DNA of 64,000 bases from Treponema_I sp045599005 (GTDB lineage Bacteria; Spirochaetota; Spirochaetia; Treponematales; Treponemataceae), in NCBI GenBank assembly GCA_045599005.1, contig JAZRVF010000020.1, positions 148,185 to 212,184 of the forward strand, in the 5' to 3' direction. Of the stretch, positions 7,656-16,399 are shown one piece after another. The notes under the pieces are model-generated. The model did not search any database. It was not told the DNA's origin and saw only the letters and a program-made list of their open reading frames with translations. Positions within the stretch are counted from its first letter, which is position 1. Every line of letters starts with the position of its first letter. A program made the position numbers and the translations under genes.

Positions 7656-8408
7656 ATGGCTGATCAGCAGTGGTTTGAAAAAGAGAATTTCTGGCTTAAT
7701 TACGGCCCCATAATGTTTGACACAAAACGTTGGGCAGAGGCGCCAAATGTTGCAGAAGCCGTGTGCAAGATTGCAGGCCTTGGCGAAGGTTCCTCCATTC
7801 TTGACGCAGGTTGCGGTCCGGGACGTATAAGCGTGGAACTGGCATTGCGCAAGCTTGCCGTAACCGGTGTGGATCTTATGAAGCCCTTTCTGGACGCTGC
7901 CGCAGAGTCAGCCCGTGACGAAGGTGTCGTTCTTGATCTTGTGCAGGCAGATCTGCGGACTTATGTGCCTCCGCGCCCTTTTGATGCGGCAATCAACCTT
8001 TACACTTCCTTCGGTTACTGCGACACCATCGAGGAAGACATACAGATTCTCAGACACATTGCAGGTGCGTTGAAAGATGGTGGCTGGTTCATTCTGGAAT
8101 GTATCTCCCGGGAGACTGCAGTCCGCGATTTTACAGAAGGCGAGTGGTTTGAGAGGGCTGGCAAAACTGTGCTTACGGAATTCAGCGTGGAAGGCGCCTG
8201 GGAAGGATTGCGTTCAAAATGGATTCTGATAGACAACCAGACCGGAACACGGATAGAGCATGAATTTGTACAGCGTCTTTATTCCGCGGTTGAACTCAGA
8301 CGGATCATGCTGGCATCGGGTTTCTCATCCTGCGAGATTTACGGTGACTTTGATTTTTCTCCTTACAACGAGAAAGCCCGCACAATGGTTCTTGTCGCAA
8401 GAAAATGA
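7656..8408 (+). CDS. Class I SAM-dependent methyltransferase
   Basis: 250-residue Rossmann-fold methyltransferase using S-adenosylmethionine; the acceptor is unknown. Motif I is ILDAGCGPGRIS near residue 49, an acidic residue follows at the second strand (VTGVD), and the post-motif strand NLYTSFGYC lies near 110. A strongly predicted start at 7656 follows GGGAGG with six bases of spacing. The TSUP transporter gene follows after 12 bases, so they may be co-transcribed, although that gene also has its own -10-like box. It resembles general ubiE/COQ5-like small-molecule methyltransferases. Confidence 0.85.
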   Translation: MADQQWFEKENFWLNYGPIMFDTKRWAEAPNVAEAVCKIAGLGEGSSILDAGCGPGRISVELALRKLAVTGVDLMKPFLDAAAESARDEGVVLDLVQADLRTYVPPRPFDAAINLYTSFGYCDTIEEDIQILRHIAGALKDGGWFILECISRETAVRDFTEGEWFERAGKTVLTEFSVEGAWEGLRSKWILIDNQTGTRIEHEFVQRLYSAVELRRIMLASGFSSCEIYGDFDFSPYNEKARTMVLVARK

Positions 8409-8420
8409 TAGAATACGATC

Positions 8421-9176
8421 ATGCTTAAGTATGTTATTGTGTGCCTTCTTGTAGGCGTTGCCGGTTTTGTTGATTCCATCGGTGGCGGTGGCGGACTGAT
8501 TTCTCTGCCTGCCTATATCATGAGCGGAATTCCTGTGCATCAGGCGATTGCGACAAACAAACTTTCCTCATCACTGGGGACTTCGGTTGCGGCCTTCAAT
8601 TACTGGCGGGCTGGTTACATGAAGTGGCAGCTCTGTGTGCCGGCAGTAGTCTGTTCTCTTGCAGGTGCTTTCTGCGGATCCAACGTAAGTCTGTCAATAA
8701 ATGAGCAGGTTCTTTCAATAATACTGATCTGTATTCTGCCTCTGATAGCGGCTTACGTTATTTTCGGAAAAGGTCTCAAAGATTCCACCGAATCCCGTTT
8801 CTCCCTTTCAAAGACAATCGCGGTCTGTTCCGTAACTGCACTGGTGATCGGTTTTTACGACGGTTTTTACGGTCCCGGCACCGGCACTTTCCTGATGATT
8901 GTGTTCTCCGGATTGTGCCGCCTTTCACTCAACCAGTCAGCAGGTGTCACAAAAGCCGTGAACCTTACTTCCAACATTGTCTCCCTTGTGGTCTTCATCT
9001 ATAACGGTCAGGTGCTTTTCCCGCTGGGTCTGTGTGCCGGTGCCTGCAACATGGCCGGATGCTGGCTTGGAAGCAGAAGTTTCAGCAGAAACGGCTCAAA
9101 GATTGCACGCCCGGTGATTCTTGTTGTACTTGCGGTTTTTCTTGTGAAAGTCATTGTGGAACTGATCGGAAACTGA
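8421..9176 (+). CDS. TSUP (TauE/SafE) family membrane transporter
   Basis: 251-residue inner-membrane protein with about eight hydrophobic segments in two homologous halves. The N-terminal half begins with GFVDSIGGGGGLISLPAY, the family's glycine-rich signature, and the second half has the matching GFYDGFYGPGTGTFLM. Members export or take up sulfite, sulfonates or other organic anions; the substrate here is not inferable. No Shine-Dalgarno is seen; TAGAAT at 8409-8414 lies six bases before the ATG, so the gene could have a leaderless transcript in addition to read-through from the methyltransferase gene. Confidence 0.9.
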   Translation: MLKYVIVCLLVGVAGFVDSIGGGGGLISLPAYIMSGIPVHQAIATNKLSSSLGTSVAAFNYWRAGYMKWQLCVPAVVCSLAGAFCGSNVSLSINEQVLSIILICILPLIAAYVIFGKGLKDSTESRFSLSKTIAVCSVTALVIGFYDGFYGPGTGTFLMIVFSGLCRLSLNQSAGVTKAVNLTSNIVSLVVFIYNGQVLFPLGLCAGACNMAGCWLGSRSFSRNGSKIARPVILVVLAVFLVKVIVELIGN

Positions 9177-9228
9177 GTTTTTTGCCAGACTTCTAGCACA
9201 AAAGTCCTGCAATCAATATTATGTTGTT

Positions 9229-10992
9229 ATGATTGAAGCTACCGGTGCCCAAATAATAGTAAAACTTCTGCAGAATCAGGGGATTTCTCTGGTTTCCGGC
9301 ATTCCAGGCGCCTCTGTGCTGCCTTTGTACAATGAACTGGCAACCAGTTCCATTACTCACGTTCTTGCCCGCCACGAACAGGGCGCAGGCTTTCTTGCAC
9401 AGGGTATTGCCCGTTCCACCGGGCTGCCTGCGGTGTGTCTCACAACCAGCGGTGCCGGTGTGATGAATCTTCTTACAGCCGTTGCAGATGCCAAGGCAGA
9501 TTCCATTCCCCTCATTGCAATTACCGGTCAGGTTGCCTCCAGTTTCATCGGTACTGACGCTTTCCAGGAAGCCGACACTTTCGGGCTTTCTCTTCCGATC
9601 ACAAAACACAGCGTTCTTGTAAAAGATGCTTCCGAACTTCTTGAGGTGATTCCCAGGGCTTTTGCAATCGCTTCTTCCGGCCGTCCCGGGCCTGTTATCA
9701 TTGATGTGCCTGTCGACGTGCAGACACAGAAAATCCGCTTTGAGGAATGGCCCGCCACAGGAAATCCCTTGAGAAAAGCGGCCCGTCTTGCAACCGCACA
9801 GAGCGAACTGTCCCAGCGCATGGAGTTTTTTGCGCGCACTCTGCTGGATGCGGAGCGGCCCATGCTTTTTGTCGGCGGCGGATGCAGGTCTCTGACAGCG
9901 GCCATGCAGATTGACCGGCTTCTTAAAACTTTCTCCATGCCCGTTGCCTCAAGTTTTATGGGCCTGGGAACAGTAAACGGCAATAATCCCGCTTTTTACG
10001 GCATGACAGGTATCTTCGGACACAAGGCCGCCAACAGCCTTCTGCAGAAAGCAGACGTTGTTCTTGTTGTGGGCGTGCGCTTTGACGAACGTGCCGTAGG
10101 TTATCCGCCCATGTTCAACAGAGATGCGGTTATTCTCCATATAGATATTGATGCTGCTGAGATCAACAAGATCGTTGCAGTGCAGTCTTCTGTCACTCAG
10201 GATGCGGAGACCGCGCTTCCTCTGCTTTCTGAGGCTCTTGCCGCACAGATGAAGGAACGGGGAATGACACCGGCCGAAAACAATGCTCCACTTCCGGAGA
10301 ATGATGTCCAGCTTCCATCTGGGCTTCTTGCAAGGGCAGAAAGCGTTCTCCGCGGATCAGAACCGCTCCGGCATTCTCAACAGCCCGAACATAATCCAGT
10401 GCCTCAACTCTGGGCAGGTGCGGCGGAAAAAGACAGACCTGACTGCACAGGTGAGAAATTTGCGGCTCATGTTTCCGAAACTGCGAGAAAACTGGGCTTT
10501 GGCGGTGATAATCTGATTGTGACCACTGATGTTGGCCAGCATCAGATGTGGGTTGCCCGCCAGTTCCTCTTTGAAAAACCCCGTCAGTTTCTTTCAAGCG
10601 GTTCTCTTGGAACAATGGGATTCGGGCTTCCTGTGGCCATCGGTGCGGCTTTCGCCAATCCGGGTAAACGGGTGCTGTGTATGTCAGGAGACGGTTCGCT
10701 GCTGATGAACGTGCAGGAACTTGCGACACTTGCAGACTTTGACCTTGATGTCACAGTGATTGTCTTTGACAACAAAGCCCTTGGCATGGTCAAACAGCTG
10801 CAGGTCGCAAAACGTAAGAAACAGTTTGCGGTAACCTATCCGAAGTCCACCAATTATAAGAAACTGGCAGAAAGCTTCGGCATTTCCGCAATGCGCATAG
10901 ACGGGCGCAAGGTAAAACCCGGTGACGAATGGGAAAACTTCGCATTCCCTCCTGCCGGTTCCGGCCCCCGTCTGATACAGGTTATGTGCTGA
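9229..10992 (+). CDS. ilvB: Acetolactate synthase large subunit-like ThDP enzyme
   Basis: 587-residue thiamine-diphosphate enzyme of the acetohydroxyacid/acetolactate synthase group, condensing two pyruvates (or pyruvate and 2-ketobutyrate). The N-terminal Pyr domain has the catalytic Glu in LARHEQGAGFLAQG near residue 46, a central domain contains the GGGCR region near 222, and the PP domain carries the ThDP-Mg motif GDGSLLMNVQEL near 487. A poorly conserved insertion of about 60 residues (roughly 335-400) separates the middle and C-terminal domains. No ilvN-type regulatory subunit is adjacent, so biosynthetic versus catabolic role is open. No Shine-Dalgarno is seen; TATTAT lies six bases before the ATG. 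Confidence 0.8.
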   Translation: MIEATGAQIIVKLLQNQGISLVSGIPGASVLPLYNELATSSITHVLARHEQGAGFLAQGIARSTGLPAVCLTTSGAGVMNLLTAVADAKADSIPLIAITGQVASSFIGTDAFQEADTFGLSLPITKHSVLVKDASELLEVIPRAFAIASSGRPGPVIIDVPVDVQTQKIRFEEWPATGNPLRKAARLATAQSELSQRMEFFARTLLDAERPMLFVGGGCRSLTAAMQIDRLLKTFSMPVASSFMGLGTVNGNNPAFYGMTGIFGHKAANSLLQKADVVLVVGVRFDERAVGYPPMFNRDAVILHIDIDAAEINKIVAVQSSVTQDAETALPLLSEALAAQMKERGMTPAENNAPLPENDVQLPSGLLARAESVLRGSEPLRHSQQPEHNPVPQLWAGAAEKDRPDCTGEKFAAHVSETARKLGFGGDNLIVTTDVGQHQMWVARQFLFEKPRQFLSSGSLGTMGFGLPVAIGAAFANPGKRVLCMSGDGSLLMNVQELATLADFDLDVTVIVFDNKALGMVKQLQVAKRKKQFAVTYPKSTNYKKLAESFGISAMRIDGRKVKPGDEWENFAFPPAGSGPRLIQVMC

Positions 10993-10996
10993 AAAC

Positions 10997-11650
10997 TCAG
11001 TTTTTTCCTTTCAGCATGGGGCGTGCAACTTTAACATTGAAGAATTCAATGAGCGGTCCCATGAAGAAAGCTGTGATGATTGTGCCCACTCCGGCGATTG
11101 TAGGAACCTCGCTTATCTTGTGTCCGGCGATCACAAAAATCAGACATCCTGCGATAACACAGACAAGGTCAGTACAGATTCTGATGTACTTGAATTTCCA
11201 AAGATGCCATTTTTCCGCCATTGTGATGGCAACCGCATCGTAAGTTGATACACCAAGATCGGCCGTCATGTAGAAGGCGGAACCGAAGCAGATGACAACA
11301 ACTGCGATGATGAGTGAGGCGAAACGGAAGACAAGGGAAGGCTCCGGAAACACTTTCATGAAGAACTCATAAGAGAACTGCGTGATGTATCCCAGAAGGA
11401 ACATGTTGATGAAAGTCGCGAGTCCGATGTTCTTTCTGTAGAAAATCAGGCTGAAAAGCAGAAGGATGATGTTCACGATTGTGTAGAGAGTTCCGAAGGA
11501 GATCGGAATCAGTGCGTCCATACCTGCCATGAAAGACTGGAACGGATCAACGCCCAGGGCAGCCAGTTTGAAAAGACCTACGCTGATCGCGCAGATGATG
11601 ACACCGAAAAGTGACATGAAGATGCGTTTTGCAAGAAGTGACTTGTTCAT
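10997..11650 (-). CDS. YczE/YitT-type integral membrane protein
   Basis: Multi-pass inner-membrane protein with about five hydrophobic segments and a characteristic LAALGVDPFQSF near residue 25 repeated in form as TADLGVSTYDA near 125, typical of the YczE/YyaS/YitT family. Its molecular function is unknown. It converges on ilvB with only four bases between stops. I prefer the ATG at 11650 (MNKSLL), which has TACAAT six bases upstream on the minus strand; an ATG six codons earlier (11668) follows AAGGG and is an alternative. Confidence 0.8.
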   Translation of the reverse strand: MNKSLLAKRIFMSLFGVIICAISVGLFKLAALGVDPFQSFMAGMDALIPISFGTLYTIVNIILLLFSLIFYRKNIGLATFINMFLLGYITQFSYEFFMKVFPEPSLVFRFASLIIAVVVICFGSAFYMTADLGVSTYDAVAITMAEKWHLWKFKYIRICTDLVCVIAGCLIFVIAGHKISEVPTIAGVGTIITAFFMGPLIEFFNVKVARPMLKGKN

Positions 11651-11766
11651 AGGAAAATTGTATTGCATTTTCCCTTTTTTATATAGACACTTTTTTTCAG
11701 ATTGACCGGAATTAGGTGGCGAAAATGAATCGAAATCTGCCTTTTCCCTAAAAAGCTCGGAAGTGC

Positions 11767-11807
11767 AAAAAAAACCGTCAGACTGACTGAATCAGAATCT
11801 GACGGTT
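11767..11807 (-). terminator. Rho-independent terminator of yhbY
   Basis: A perfect 10-bp stem (AACCGTCAGA at 11773-11782 with TCTGACGGTT at 11798-11807). On the minus strand the hairpin runs straight into a run of eight T. It lies about 25 bases beyond the yhbY stop and faces away from the YczE gene. Confidence 0.85.
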
Positions 11808-11832
11808 GACTGAATCACTGGAGGCAGGAGAA

Positions 11833-12126
11833 TCAGAAAGTGATTTTTCTGTCCTCGGGTTTTTCGGCAGGACGGTACATGATCGCAACATTGCCGATGA
11901 TGCGCACCAGAGTTGCGTTGCAGTCCTCTGCCAGCTGTGCGCTCAGCTCCTGTTTTTCTTCCTTGTATTCGTTGAATTTGATCTTGATGAGTTCATGGGC
12001 AGCCAGAGTGCTGTCCACCATGCCTGTCACCCCTTCAGTCACACCGTTTCCACCTACAATCACCACGGGAGAAAGGGGATGTGCGAGTTTTTCCAATGTT
12101 TTGCGTTGTCTGCTAGTTAATTCCAT
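11833..12126 (-). CDS. yhbY: YhbY-type CRM-domain RNA-binding protein
   Basis: 97-residue single CRM domain protein that associates with the large ribosomal subunit precursor in other bacteria. Recognisable features are LTSRQRKTLEKLAH at the N-terminus and the CRM core VVIVGGNGVTEGV near residue 23. The longer reading frame begins at 12171, but the family's N-terminus (MELTSRQRK) starts at 12126. There is no Shine-Dalgarno, and TACAAT ends exactly six bases upstream of that ATG, a leaderless arrangement. The gene diverges from the thiamine operon; its -10 box overlaps the -35 box of that operon. Confidence 0.9.
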   Translation of the reverse strand: MELTSRQRKTLEKLAHPLSPVVIVGGNGVTEGVTGMVDSTLAAHELIKIKFNEYKEEKQELSAQLAEDCNATLVRIIGNVAIMYRPAEKPEDRKITF

Positions 12127-12133
12127 AAAATGA

Positions 12134-12163
12134 TTGTACAAAAATGGCGGTGTTTGGTATAGT
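12134..12163 (+). promoter_or_regulatory. Promoter of the thiamine transport operon
   Basis: TTGTAC (12134-12139), 18 bp, TATAGT (12158-12163). The expected start point near 12170 is just ahead of the TPP riboswitch. The -35 box shares bases with the oppositely oriented -10 box of yhbY (12133-12138), so the two promoters may interfere. Confidence 0.55.
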
Positions 12164-12171
12164 GTGGTCAT

Positions 12172-12278
12172 TACCGGGGTGTAGAAAGTCAGGTCCAGAA
12201 CCGCTTTCTTCTGAGATTATACCCGCAGAAGCTGCTTTTGGGCGGCTTAACCTGATCCGGATAATGCCGGCGGAGGGA
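12172..12278 (+). promoter_or_regulatory. TPP (THI-box) riboswitch
   Basis: The canonical conserved blocks of the thiamine pyrophosphate aptamer are present in order: CCGGGGTG near 12174, CTGAGATTATACCCG near 12211, and AACCTGATCCGGATAATGCC followed by GGCGGAGGGA at about 12249-12278. The last block contains the GGAGGG that serves as ribosome site for thiB (ATG at 12282). There is no terminator between, so control of translation initiation by sequestering the ribosome site is the likely mode. The thiamine ABC genes downstream match. Confidence 0.95.
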
Positions 12279-12281
12279 AGT

Positions 12282-13313
12282 ATGAGATCACGTCTTCTTT
12301 CTTTTTTAATCATTCTTTTTTTAATCAATGGTCTGTGTTTTGCAGGCGGTGCCAGAGAGGCAAAGAAAGCCGCAGCACAGGAAGTAACTGTCTATGCCTA
12401 CGATTCTTTTACGGCTGACTGGGGACCCGGTCCTCTCGTATGCGAAGGTTTTGAGAAAGCCACAGGAATCAAAGTGAACATGATTTCTGTAGGTGACGGA
12501 GCACAGGTTCTCTCCCGTGCACTGCTGGAAAAAGACGCACCACAGGCTGATGTTCTCATCGGAATTGACAACCAGCTTGCAGACAAGGCGCTTGCCGCCG
12601 GAATCACCGCTGCATACAGACCCGCTGGTGCAGACAGACTGGAACCTGCGGCACTTTACGGCAGCTCATGGGATCTGGTTCCTTATGACTGGAGCAATTT
12701 CTCAATGATTTTTGATACTGCCTGGGATGTGCCTGCACCTGCAAGCCTTTCTGACCTGACAGATCCTGTCTACGAAAAAAAGATTATTCTTATGGATCCC
12801 CGCACAAGTACTCCTGGACTGGGTTTTGTAATGTGGACACTGGCAGAATTCGGAATTGACGGACTTGCTGATTTCTGGACAGCCCTTAAACCCAACATTC
12901 TTACAATGGCACCGGGATGGGATGCAGGTTACGGACTTTTCACAAGCGGTGAGGCTCCACTTGTGATCAGCTACACAACAAGCGCTGCCTATCACGTCTA
13001 TGACGGAATTCCTGACCGCTATGTTGCCCTTGAATTTGCAGAAGGTCACCCGATGCAGGCTGAATATGCCGCAATGGTGAAAGGTGCAAAAAACGAAAGC
13101 GCTGCAAAGGCTTTCATTGACTACCTCGTAAGTGACGAAGCTCAGGGATTCCTTCCCGAGACTCAGTGGATGTATCCTGCAAACACAAACACAGTGATGC
13201 CTGAATGTTACGCAACAACACCGGTTCCGCAGAAGACAATCATTCTTACTTCTGATCAGACTGCTCTGCTTGATCAGGCTGTGGCGACTGTCCTGGAAGT
13301 CCTTTCAAAATGA
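12282..13313 (+). CDS. thiB: Thiamine ABC transporter, substrate-binding protein
   Basis: Periplasmic thiamine/TPP-binding component of ThiBPQ. 343 residues with a cleavable or lipidated signal (LLSFLIILFLINGLCFAGGA) followed by EVTVYAYDSFTADWGPG, the classical start of ThiB/TbpA. Further family signatures are DVLIGIDNQLADKA, PYDWSNFSMIFD and MDPRTSTPGLGFVMWT. The ATG at 12282 is fixed by GGAGGG inside the riboswitch; the reading frame extends upstream through the riboswitch but that part is not coding. Its stop overlaps the thiP start (ATGA). Confidence 0.95.
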   Translation: MRSRLLSFLIILFLINGLCFAGGAREAKKAAAQEVTVYAYDSFTADWGPGPLVCEGFEKATGIKVNMISVGDGAQVLSRALLEKDAPQADVLIGIDNQLADKALAAGITAAYRPAGADRLEPAALYGSSWDLVPYDWSNFSMIFDTAWDVPAPASLSDLTDPVYEKKIILMDPRTSTPGLGFVMWTLAEFGIDGLADFWTALKPNILTMAPGWDAGYGLFTSGEAPLVISYTTSAAYHVYDGIPDRYVALEFAEGHPMQAEYAAMVKGAKNESAAKAFIDYLVSDEAQGFLPETQWMYPANTNTVMPECYATTPVPQKTIILTSDQTALLDQAVATVLEVLSK

Positions 13314-15034
13314 CCGGATCTGCAGAACGCCTTTTTTCTGTGCAGAGAGAGTCTCAGCTTTTCAGCGCAAAAACACGGCGTTCTGCAATGAATTCTTCAT
13401 TCCTGCTGGTTGCGGCACTGGCTTTATGCGCCCTTGTGCTGACAACCGGCTTTTTTCTTGTTTCCACCGGCAGTGCTTTTTCTGCTGCCCGAAACACTGG
13501 CGCTTCATCTTCTGCCGGCTCTTCATCTGCAGTGTCGGCTGCGTCTGCTGCATCAGTTTTCAGCCCGCGCACAATGCAGGTTCTGCTTTTTACGATAAAG
13601 GAATCCCTCTGTTCCACGGCAATCGCATTGGTGATCGGGTTTGTGGCGGCTTTCTTCGCAGCAAACCGCCGTTTTTTCGGCAGGCGTTTCCTTCTGAGTC
13701 TTTCTGCGGTTCCACTCTGTATTCCTCCTCTTCTGATAGCCCTTGGCTTTGTTCGGGCATACGGCATGAACGGTGGAATAAACCGCCTTCTCATGCAGAT
13801 AACCGGCACAAAAAAAGCACCCCTTACCTTTCTCTACAGTTTCTGGGGAATCATCATCGCCCAGGGATTCTACAACTTTCCGATAATCATGCGCACTGTA
13901 ACCGATTCCTGGGAACGGCTGCCTCAGACCGAACATGACGCGGCTCTGCTTCTGGGTGCGGGCCGCCTGCGGGTTTTCAGGACAATAACACTGGTGCAGC
14001 TGATGCCGGCAATCGCTTCATCGGCTCTTATCGTGTTTCTGTACTGTTTTTTCAGCTTCATCATCATTCTTATTTTCGGTTCAGTGGGCTGCACAACTCT
14101 TGAAGTAGAGATTTATCAGGCGGCCCGCACCACACTGGATTTTTCCTATGCAGGCCGGCTGGCTCTTCTTGAAACTGGTACCGCCCTGATTTTTGCGTCA
14201 CTTTATGCCGCAGTTTCTTCAAAAGGACTTTCTTCCAGCGGAATTAGGACGGAAGAAAACATTGAGAAACGTAAAAAAATCTCCGGTCCCGCAGAAATCA
14301 TCCTGTTTTCACTTTCTGCAGTACTTGTCCTGCTGTTTTTTCTTCTGCCGCTGATACTTCTGGTTCTGAATGCTTTTCCCTCACTGAAAACACTTTTTTC
14401 AAGGCGTGGATTCTCTTCTGCCCTTAAAAACACCTGTCTAACTGCCTGCGCTTCCGCTTTTTTAAGCACTGTCACGGCTTTTTCCTTTTCCTACACAAAC
14501 CGGCGTCTTGATCCGGACAAAAAAAGCAGGTTTTTCCGCATTGCAAGTTTTCTCCCTATGACAGTCTCTTCTGTTGTCCTCGGATTCGGAATAACACGGC
14601 TTAGCGGCGGTCTTGCAAAAAATCCTTTTCTTCTTGTCATCGCCCAGTCGTCTCTTCAGTGGCCTTTTGCTCTCCAGCAGATAAGCCGCCAGATGGACCG
14701 CATTCCCCAGAATGTTATTGATGCAGCGGATCTTCTGAGTCCCAGCCGCCTGAACACACTGTTTTCCGTGGTTCTTCCCCAGTGCAGGCGAAGCATCCTG
14801 AGTGCTTTCGCATTCTGTGCCGCAATCAGCGCAGGGGACGCCACACTTCCTCTGGTGCTGGCAATTCCGCGTTTTGAGACTCTTGCCCTTTTTACATACC
14901 GGCTTTCAGGAGCCTACCGTTTTGACGAAGCCTGCGCCTGTGGAACGGTACTCATGTTTTTAAGCGTCATACTGTTTTTTGCAGCAGACACAGGCAGAAC
15001 AGGCACAGAAAAAGGAAGGATAAATATCTCCTGA
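13310..15034 (+). CDS. thiP: Thiamine ABC transporter, fused permease
   Basis: 574-residue inner-membrane permease with two homologous ABC-permease halves, about twelve hydrophobic segments, as usual for ThiP. The first half holds its EAA-type loop around ERLPQTEHDAALLLGAGRLR near residue 203, the second around RIPQNVIDAADLLSPSRL near 465. The start at 13310 overlaps the thiB stop by four bases. An in-frame ATG at 13388 is an alternative. The N-terminal region includes a low-complexity Ala/Ser stretch (about residues 55-85). Confidence 0.9.
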   Translation: MTGSAERLFSVQRESQLFSAKTRRSAMNSSFLLVAALALCALVLTTGFFLVSTGSAFSAARNTGASSSAGSSSAVSAASAASVFSPRTMQVLLFTIKESLCSTAIALVIGFVAAFFAANRRFFGRRFLLSLSAVPLCIPPLLIALGFVRAYGMNGGINRLLMQITGTKKAPLTFLYSFWGIIIAQGFYNFPIIMRTVTDSWERLPQTEHDAALLLGAGRLRVFRTITLVQLMPAIASSALIVFLYCFFSFIIILIFGSVGCTTLEVEIYQAARTTLDFSYAGRLALLETGTALIFASLYAAVSSKGLSSSGIRTEENIEKRKKISGPAEIILFSLSAVLVLLFFLLPLILLVLNAFPSLKTLFSRRGFSSALKNTCLTACASAFLSTVTAFSFSYTNRRLDPDKKSRFFRIASFLPMTVSSVVLGFGITRLSGGLAKNPFLLVIAQSSLQWPFALQQISRQMDRIPQNVIDAADLLSPSRLNTLFSVVLPQCRRSILSAFAFCAAISAGDATLPLVLAIPRFETLALFTYRLSGAYRFDEACACGTVLMFLSVILFFAADTGRTGTEKGRINIS

Positions 15035-15035
15035 T

Positions 15036-15078
15036 GGACAGTGAGGGATTATTTTTATAAAAATATTTAATTCTGTCC
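15036..15078 (+). other. Hairpin between thiP and thiQ
   Basis: GGACAG (15036-15041) and CTGTCC (15073-15078) enclose an AT-rich self-complementary centre (ATTTTTATAAAAAT). It could slow decay or set the relative level of thiQ. Weak evidence; no T-run follows. Confidence 0.3.
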
Positions 15079-15098
15079 GTGAGGAAATTGATCAGTCT

Positions 15099-15800
15099 AT
15101 GGCAATAATTGTTGAAAACATAAGAAAAAACTGGGATCAGGTCTCTGTTGATTTTTCCTGCAGTGTTGAGAATGGGGAAATGCTTGCGGTTACAGGACAT
15201 TCTGGAAGCGGCAAATCCACCGTGCTTAAAATGATTGCAGGTCTTCTTGACTGCGGAAAAGATGGGAGTATCCTTGTGGACGGGATTGACGTAAGCAAAA
15301 AAGCACCCGGAGAAAGAAACATAGGAATGGTTTTCCAGACACCGGCCCTTTTTGAGCACATGAATGTTGTTGACAATGTCTCCTACGCACTTGCAGCCCG
15401 TGGAATCAGCCGGAAAAACCGTCATGCAGCCGCTTCTGATTTTCTTGAGATGTTCGGACTCTCCGGCTTTGAGAAACGCATGCCCGCAACTCTTTCCGGC
15501 GGTGAGGCACAGCGGGTGAGTCTTGCCCGCACCCTGATAGCACGCCCCCAGGTTGTGCTTTTTGACGAGCCTTTTTCCGCCCTTGATCCGCCGCTCCGAA
15601 AAAAACTTGGTGCGGAACTTGTGGAAATGCAGAAAAAACTTGGTTTTGCGGGCATAATGGTAACCCATGACATGCAGGAAGCCGTTGCCCTGTCAGACTC
15701 CATTACTGTCATGAGCCGTGGAAGCATTGTATGGCACGGTCCCACCGGTGATTTTGACGAATCTTTCCTGACACAGCCGAATCCTGTTCCTGTGCCCTAG
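15099..15800 (+). CDS. thiQ: Thiamine ABC transporter, ATP-binding protein
   Basis: 233-residue ABC ATPase powering thiamine uptake with ThiB and ThiP. Walker A GHSGSGKST near residue 32, Q-loop MVFQTPALFEHMNV near 82, signature LSGGEAQRVSLART near 132, Walker B VVLFDEPFSALDPP near 151 and switch His in VTHDMQEA near 188. The 64-base gap after thiP contains a GAGGA 12 bases before the ATG, rather far for an efficient ribosome site. A complete minus-strand frame over this gene is a shadow. Confidence 0.93.
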   Translation: MAIIVENIRKNWDQVSVDFSCSVENGEMLAVTGHSGSGKSTVLKMIAGLLDCGKDGSILVDGIDVSKKAPGERNIGMVFQTPALFEHMNVVDNVSYALAARGISRKNRHAAASDFLEMFGLSGFEKRMPATLSGGEAQRVSLARTLIARPQVVLFDEPFSALDPPLRKKLGAELVEMQKKLGFAGIMVTHDMQEAVALSDSITVMSRGSIVWHGPTGDFDESFLTQPNPVPVP

Positions 15801-15957
15801 ACACAAAACTTCAAAAATGTTACTATAAGTCTCCCGTATATCTGCTCCTTCTGGCATCGTTTTTAAGGGTTGCTCCCCCTTGTATGCACGGAAGGCAGGC
15901 CGGAAGTCAGATGCAAGACAGATGGCTTGAAAGATTTTTATACTGCAAGGTACAGAC
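15801..15957 (+). promoter_or_regulatory. Leader of the rplM-rpsI operon with extended stem-loop
   Basis: 157-base leader with no coding sequence. A stem-loop formed by GCAT (15854-15857) with ATGC (15884-15887) enclosing AAGGG (15865-15869) and CCCTT (15877-15881) can be drawn. L13 leaders control this operon in other bacteria, but I cannot match this one to a known class. TATAAG near 15824 could be a -10 box. Confidence 0.35.
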
Positions 15958-16386
15958 ATGAAGACTATTTTTGTTAAAGAACAGGACGCCGTACGCAACT
16001 GGTACATTATTGACGCTGCCGGCAAACCCCTGGGACGTGTTGCTGCAAAAGCTGCAATGGTTTTGCGCGGCAAAAACAAACCCACTTTTGCTACAAATCA
16101 GGAGATGGGCGACTATGTTGTTATCATCAATGCTGACAAAGTCATTGTAACAGGCAACAAAACAACAGACAAAATCTACTATCACCACTCCGGCTATGTT
16201 GGCGGAATGAAGAAATTCTCATTCGAGAAAAAAATCGAACGCCATCCTGATGAACCTCTCATGCTTGCCATCAAGGGAATGCTCCCCAACGGACCCCTCG
16301 GAAGAAAACTTCTTGGCAATGTTAAGATTTATGCCGGTACTGAGAATCCCCACTCAGCACAGAATCCCCAGCCTTTGGAAGTGTAA
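15958..16386 (+). CDS. rplM: 50S ribosomal protein L13
   Basis: 142 residues, the normal length for L13, an early-assembling large-subunit protein. Family features seen: WYIIDAAGKPLGRVAAKAA near residue 15, GDYVVIINADKVIVTGNK near 53, and GMLPNGPLGRKLLGNVKIYAG near 112. The start is supported by AAGG seven bases upstream. The rpsI gene follows after 13 bases, the standard L13-S9 operon. Confidence 0.98.
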   Translation: MKTIFVKEQDAVRNWYIIDAAGKPLGRVAAKAAMVLRGKNKPTFATNQEMGDYVVIINADKVIVTGNKTTDKIYYHHSGYVGGMKKFSFEKKIERHPDEPLMLAIKGMLPNGPLGRKLLGNVKIYAGTENPHSAQNPQPLEV

Positions 16387-16399
16387 GTAGGAGTTTATC

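Noticed and set aside
12144..12281. N-terminal extension of ThiB by 46 residues
   Set aside because: It translates the TPP riboswitch and precedes a clear signal peptide with its own ribosome site.
14967..15668. 233-codon minus-strand frame over thiP/thiQ
   Set aside because: Antisense shadow of thiQ, which has all ABC ATPase motifs.
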